Source: Alphaproteobacteria bacterium MarineAlpha3_Bin3 (lineage in GTDB: Bacteria > Pseudomonadota > Alphaproteobacteria > Rhodospirillales > Casp-alpha2). From it: a stretch of DNA of 18,113 nt. The notes under the pieces are model-generated. The model was given only the letters and a program-made list of their open reading frames with translations. It did no database searches and was not told the origin of the DNA. The stretch is taken from the NCBI GenBank assembly GCA_002938075.1, contig PTLK01000016.1:1-18113 (forward strand), given 5' to 3'. A program made the position numbers and the translations under genes. Of this stretch, positions 17,409 to 18,113 are shown one piece after another. Within the stretch, counting starts at the first letter, position 1, and each line of letters begins with the position of its first letter.

Positions 17409-17699
17409 TCAGCCGGCGGTTTCGTCCATGAATTTGGCCAGTGTGATGTCGAGCGCCGTGACCCCGCCGGAATCGTGGGTGGCCAGCGTCACCTCGACGG
17501 TCGAATAGACGTTGAACCATTCCGGGTGGTGGTTCATTTCCTCCGCCTTCCGGGCGACCTTGGTCATAAAGGCGAAGGCGGCCTCGAAATCGTCGAACTT
17601 GTAAGTTTTCTGGATGGCGTCGCGGCCGTCGACACGGGTCCAGCCCGACAACTTCTCCAGCGCCCCGTTCAGTTCCGCTTCGCTAAGTTTCTCGGCCAT
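17409..17699 (-). CDS. phhB: Pterin-4a-carbinolamine dehydratase
   Basis: This 96-residue protein dehydrates 4a-hydroxytetrahydropterin and so recycles the cofactor of phenylalanine 4-hydroxylase. The family signature is clear: E53-E54-M-N-H57-H58-P-E-W-F-N-V-Y, then VTLATHD with H75-D76, and GGVTALDITLAKFMDE at the end. Length is normal (about 95-110). The start at 17699 gives MAEKLSEAELNGAL, preceded by a GGGAAGGGG stretch; an upstream in-frame extension to 17759 does not look like this family. The phenylalanine hydroxylase gene (phhA) is not in the window, so its partner cannot be confirmed here. It is upstream of aacS on the same strand and divergent from the metallopeptidase gene. Confidence 0.93.
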   Translation of the reverse strand: MAEKLSEAELNGALEKLSGWTRVDGRDAIQKTYKFDDFEAAFAFMTKVARKAEEMNHHPEWFNVYSTVEVTLATHDSGGVTALDITLAKFMDETAG

Positions 17700-17778
17700 G
17701 GCGTTTTCCCCTTCCCTGGTTTCGTTCTTCGACTTAAGCGCGCTTGGTGTCGGGTTCAAGCGGCGTTAAGGTCCGGCG

Positions 17779-18113
17779 ATGACGAAAACGCCCTCACCGC
17801 CCCCGTCCCCGCCCCCATCCTTGGACGAACTGAAGGCCATCGCCGAAACGACGCTCAAGACCCTGCCAGACGAATTGGCCCACCACATCACCGGCGTGGT
17901 CATCCGCATCGCCGACTTCCCCAACCTGGAAATCGAGCGCGACATGGGACTCGGGAGCCCGTTCGACCTGCTGGGGCTCTATCAGGGCGTGTCCCTGGAC
18001 CGCAAAAGCGTTTCCGACCCGACCCCGGACGTCGACATGATCTTCCTCTACCGTCGTCCGATCCTGGATTACTGGTGCGAAACGGGCGAGGACCTGGCCC
18101 ACGTCATCCGCCA
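17779..18113 (+). CDS. Zincin-type metallopeptidase family protein (PF06262-like), truncated by window end
   Basis: The frame opens at ATG 17779, 8 bases after AAGG, and runs off the window at 111 codons. After a proline-rich leader (MTKTPSPPPSPPP) it reads LPDELAHHITGVVIRIADFP, LLGLYQGVSLDRK and PDVDMIFLYRRPILDYW, ending at DLAHVIRH just before the expected HExxH zinc motif. This order matches the small possible zinc metallopeptidase family PF06262 (DUF1025), whose role is unknown. The catalytic part lies outside the window, so activity cannot be judged. Confidence 0.8.
   Translation, partial: MTKTPSPPPSPPPSLDELKAIAETTLKTLPDELAHHITGVVIRIADFPNLEIERDMGLGSPFDLLGLYQGVSLDRKSVSDPTPDVDMIFLYRRPILDYWCETGEDLAHVIR

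Overview
The window looks like ordinary chromosomal DNA of a GC-rich alphaproteobacterium, most likely a Rhodospirillales-type or related free-living lineage. The support is high GC coding sequence throughout, an IalB-family periplasmic protein, a Rhizobium etli-type (class 3) asparaginase and an acetoacetyl-CoA synthetase. The taxonomic placement is inference. Genes are tightly packed: no gene-free gap exceeds about 180 bases. No tRNA, rRNA, insertion sequence, phage gene or CRISPR array was seen.

Layout. Bases 1-183 hold the 3' end of a Sir2-family NAD-dependent deacylase. A plus-strand cluster follows: egtB and egtD (the two core ergothioneine biosynthesis enzymes) and a Fe-S uracil-DNA glycosylase-like gene. 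An unusually AT-rich leader (about 3215-3350), with repeated operator-like sequences and a long perfect inverted repeat, precedes a lone AAA_14/DUF4143-type ATPase. argG (minus) converges on that ATPase. argG is divergent from a DSD1-type PLP enzyme, with apparently back-to-back promoters, and the argG ribosome binding site lies in the loop of a hairpin. rlmN (minus) converges on the PLP enzyme gene. A short-chain dehydrogenase and a carboxymuconolactone-decarboxylase-like gene form a small plus-strand unit.

The second half holds glnS and an ialB-like gene (minus), a class 3 L-asparaginase (plus), a TrmH/SpoU RNA methyltransferase and an MFS transporter (minus). Acetoacetyl-CoA synthetase (aacS) and pterin-4a-carbinolamine dehydratase (phhB) follow, also on the minus strand. 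The window ends in a truncated zincin-type metallopeptidase gene on the plus strand.

Functional links are local: egtB with egtD (ergothioneine); phhB with aacS (phenylalanine/tyrosine breakdown yields acetoacetate, which AacS activates); and the SDR with the decarboxylase-like gene (an unknown catabolic step). The rest are housekeeping genes: argG, glnS, rlmN and trmH. I found no convincing new multi-gene system. The most unusual stretch is the AT-rich repeat-bearing leader of the ATPase gene, followed by the argG leader hairpin and a CACAGAG-type repeat remnant between the MFS gene and aacS.
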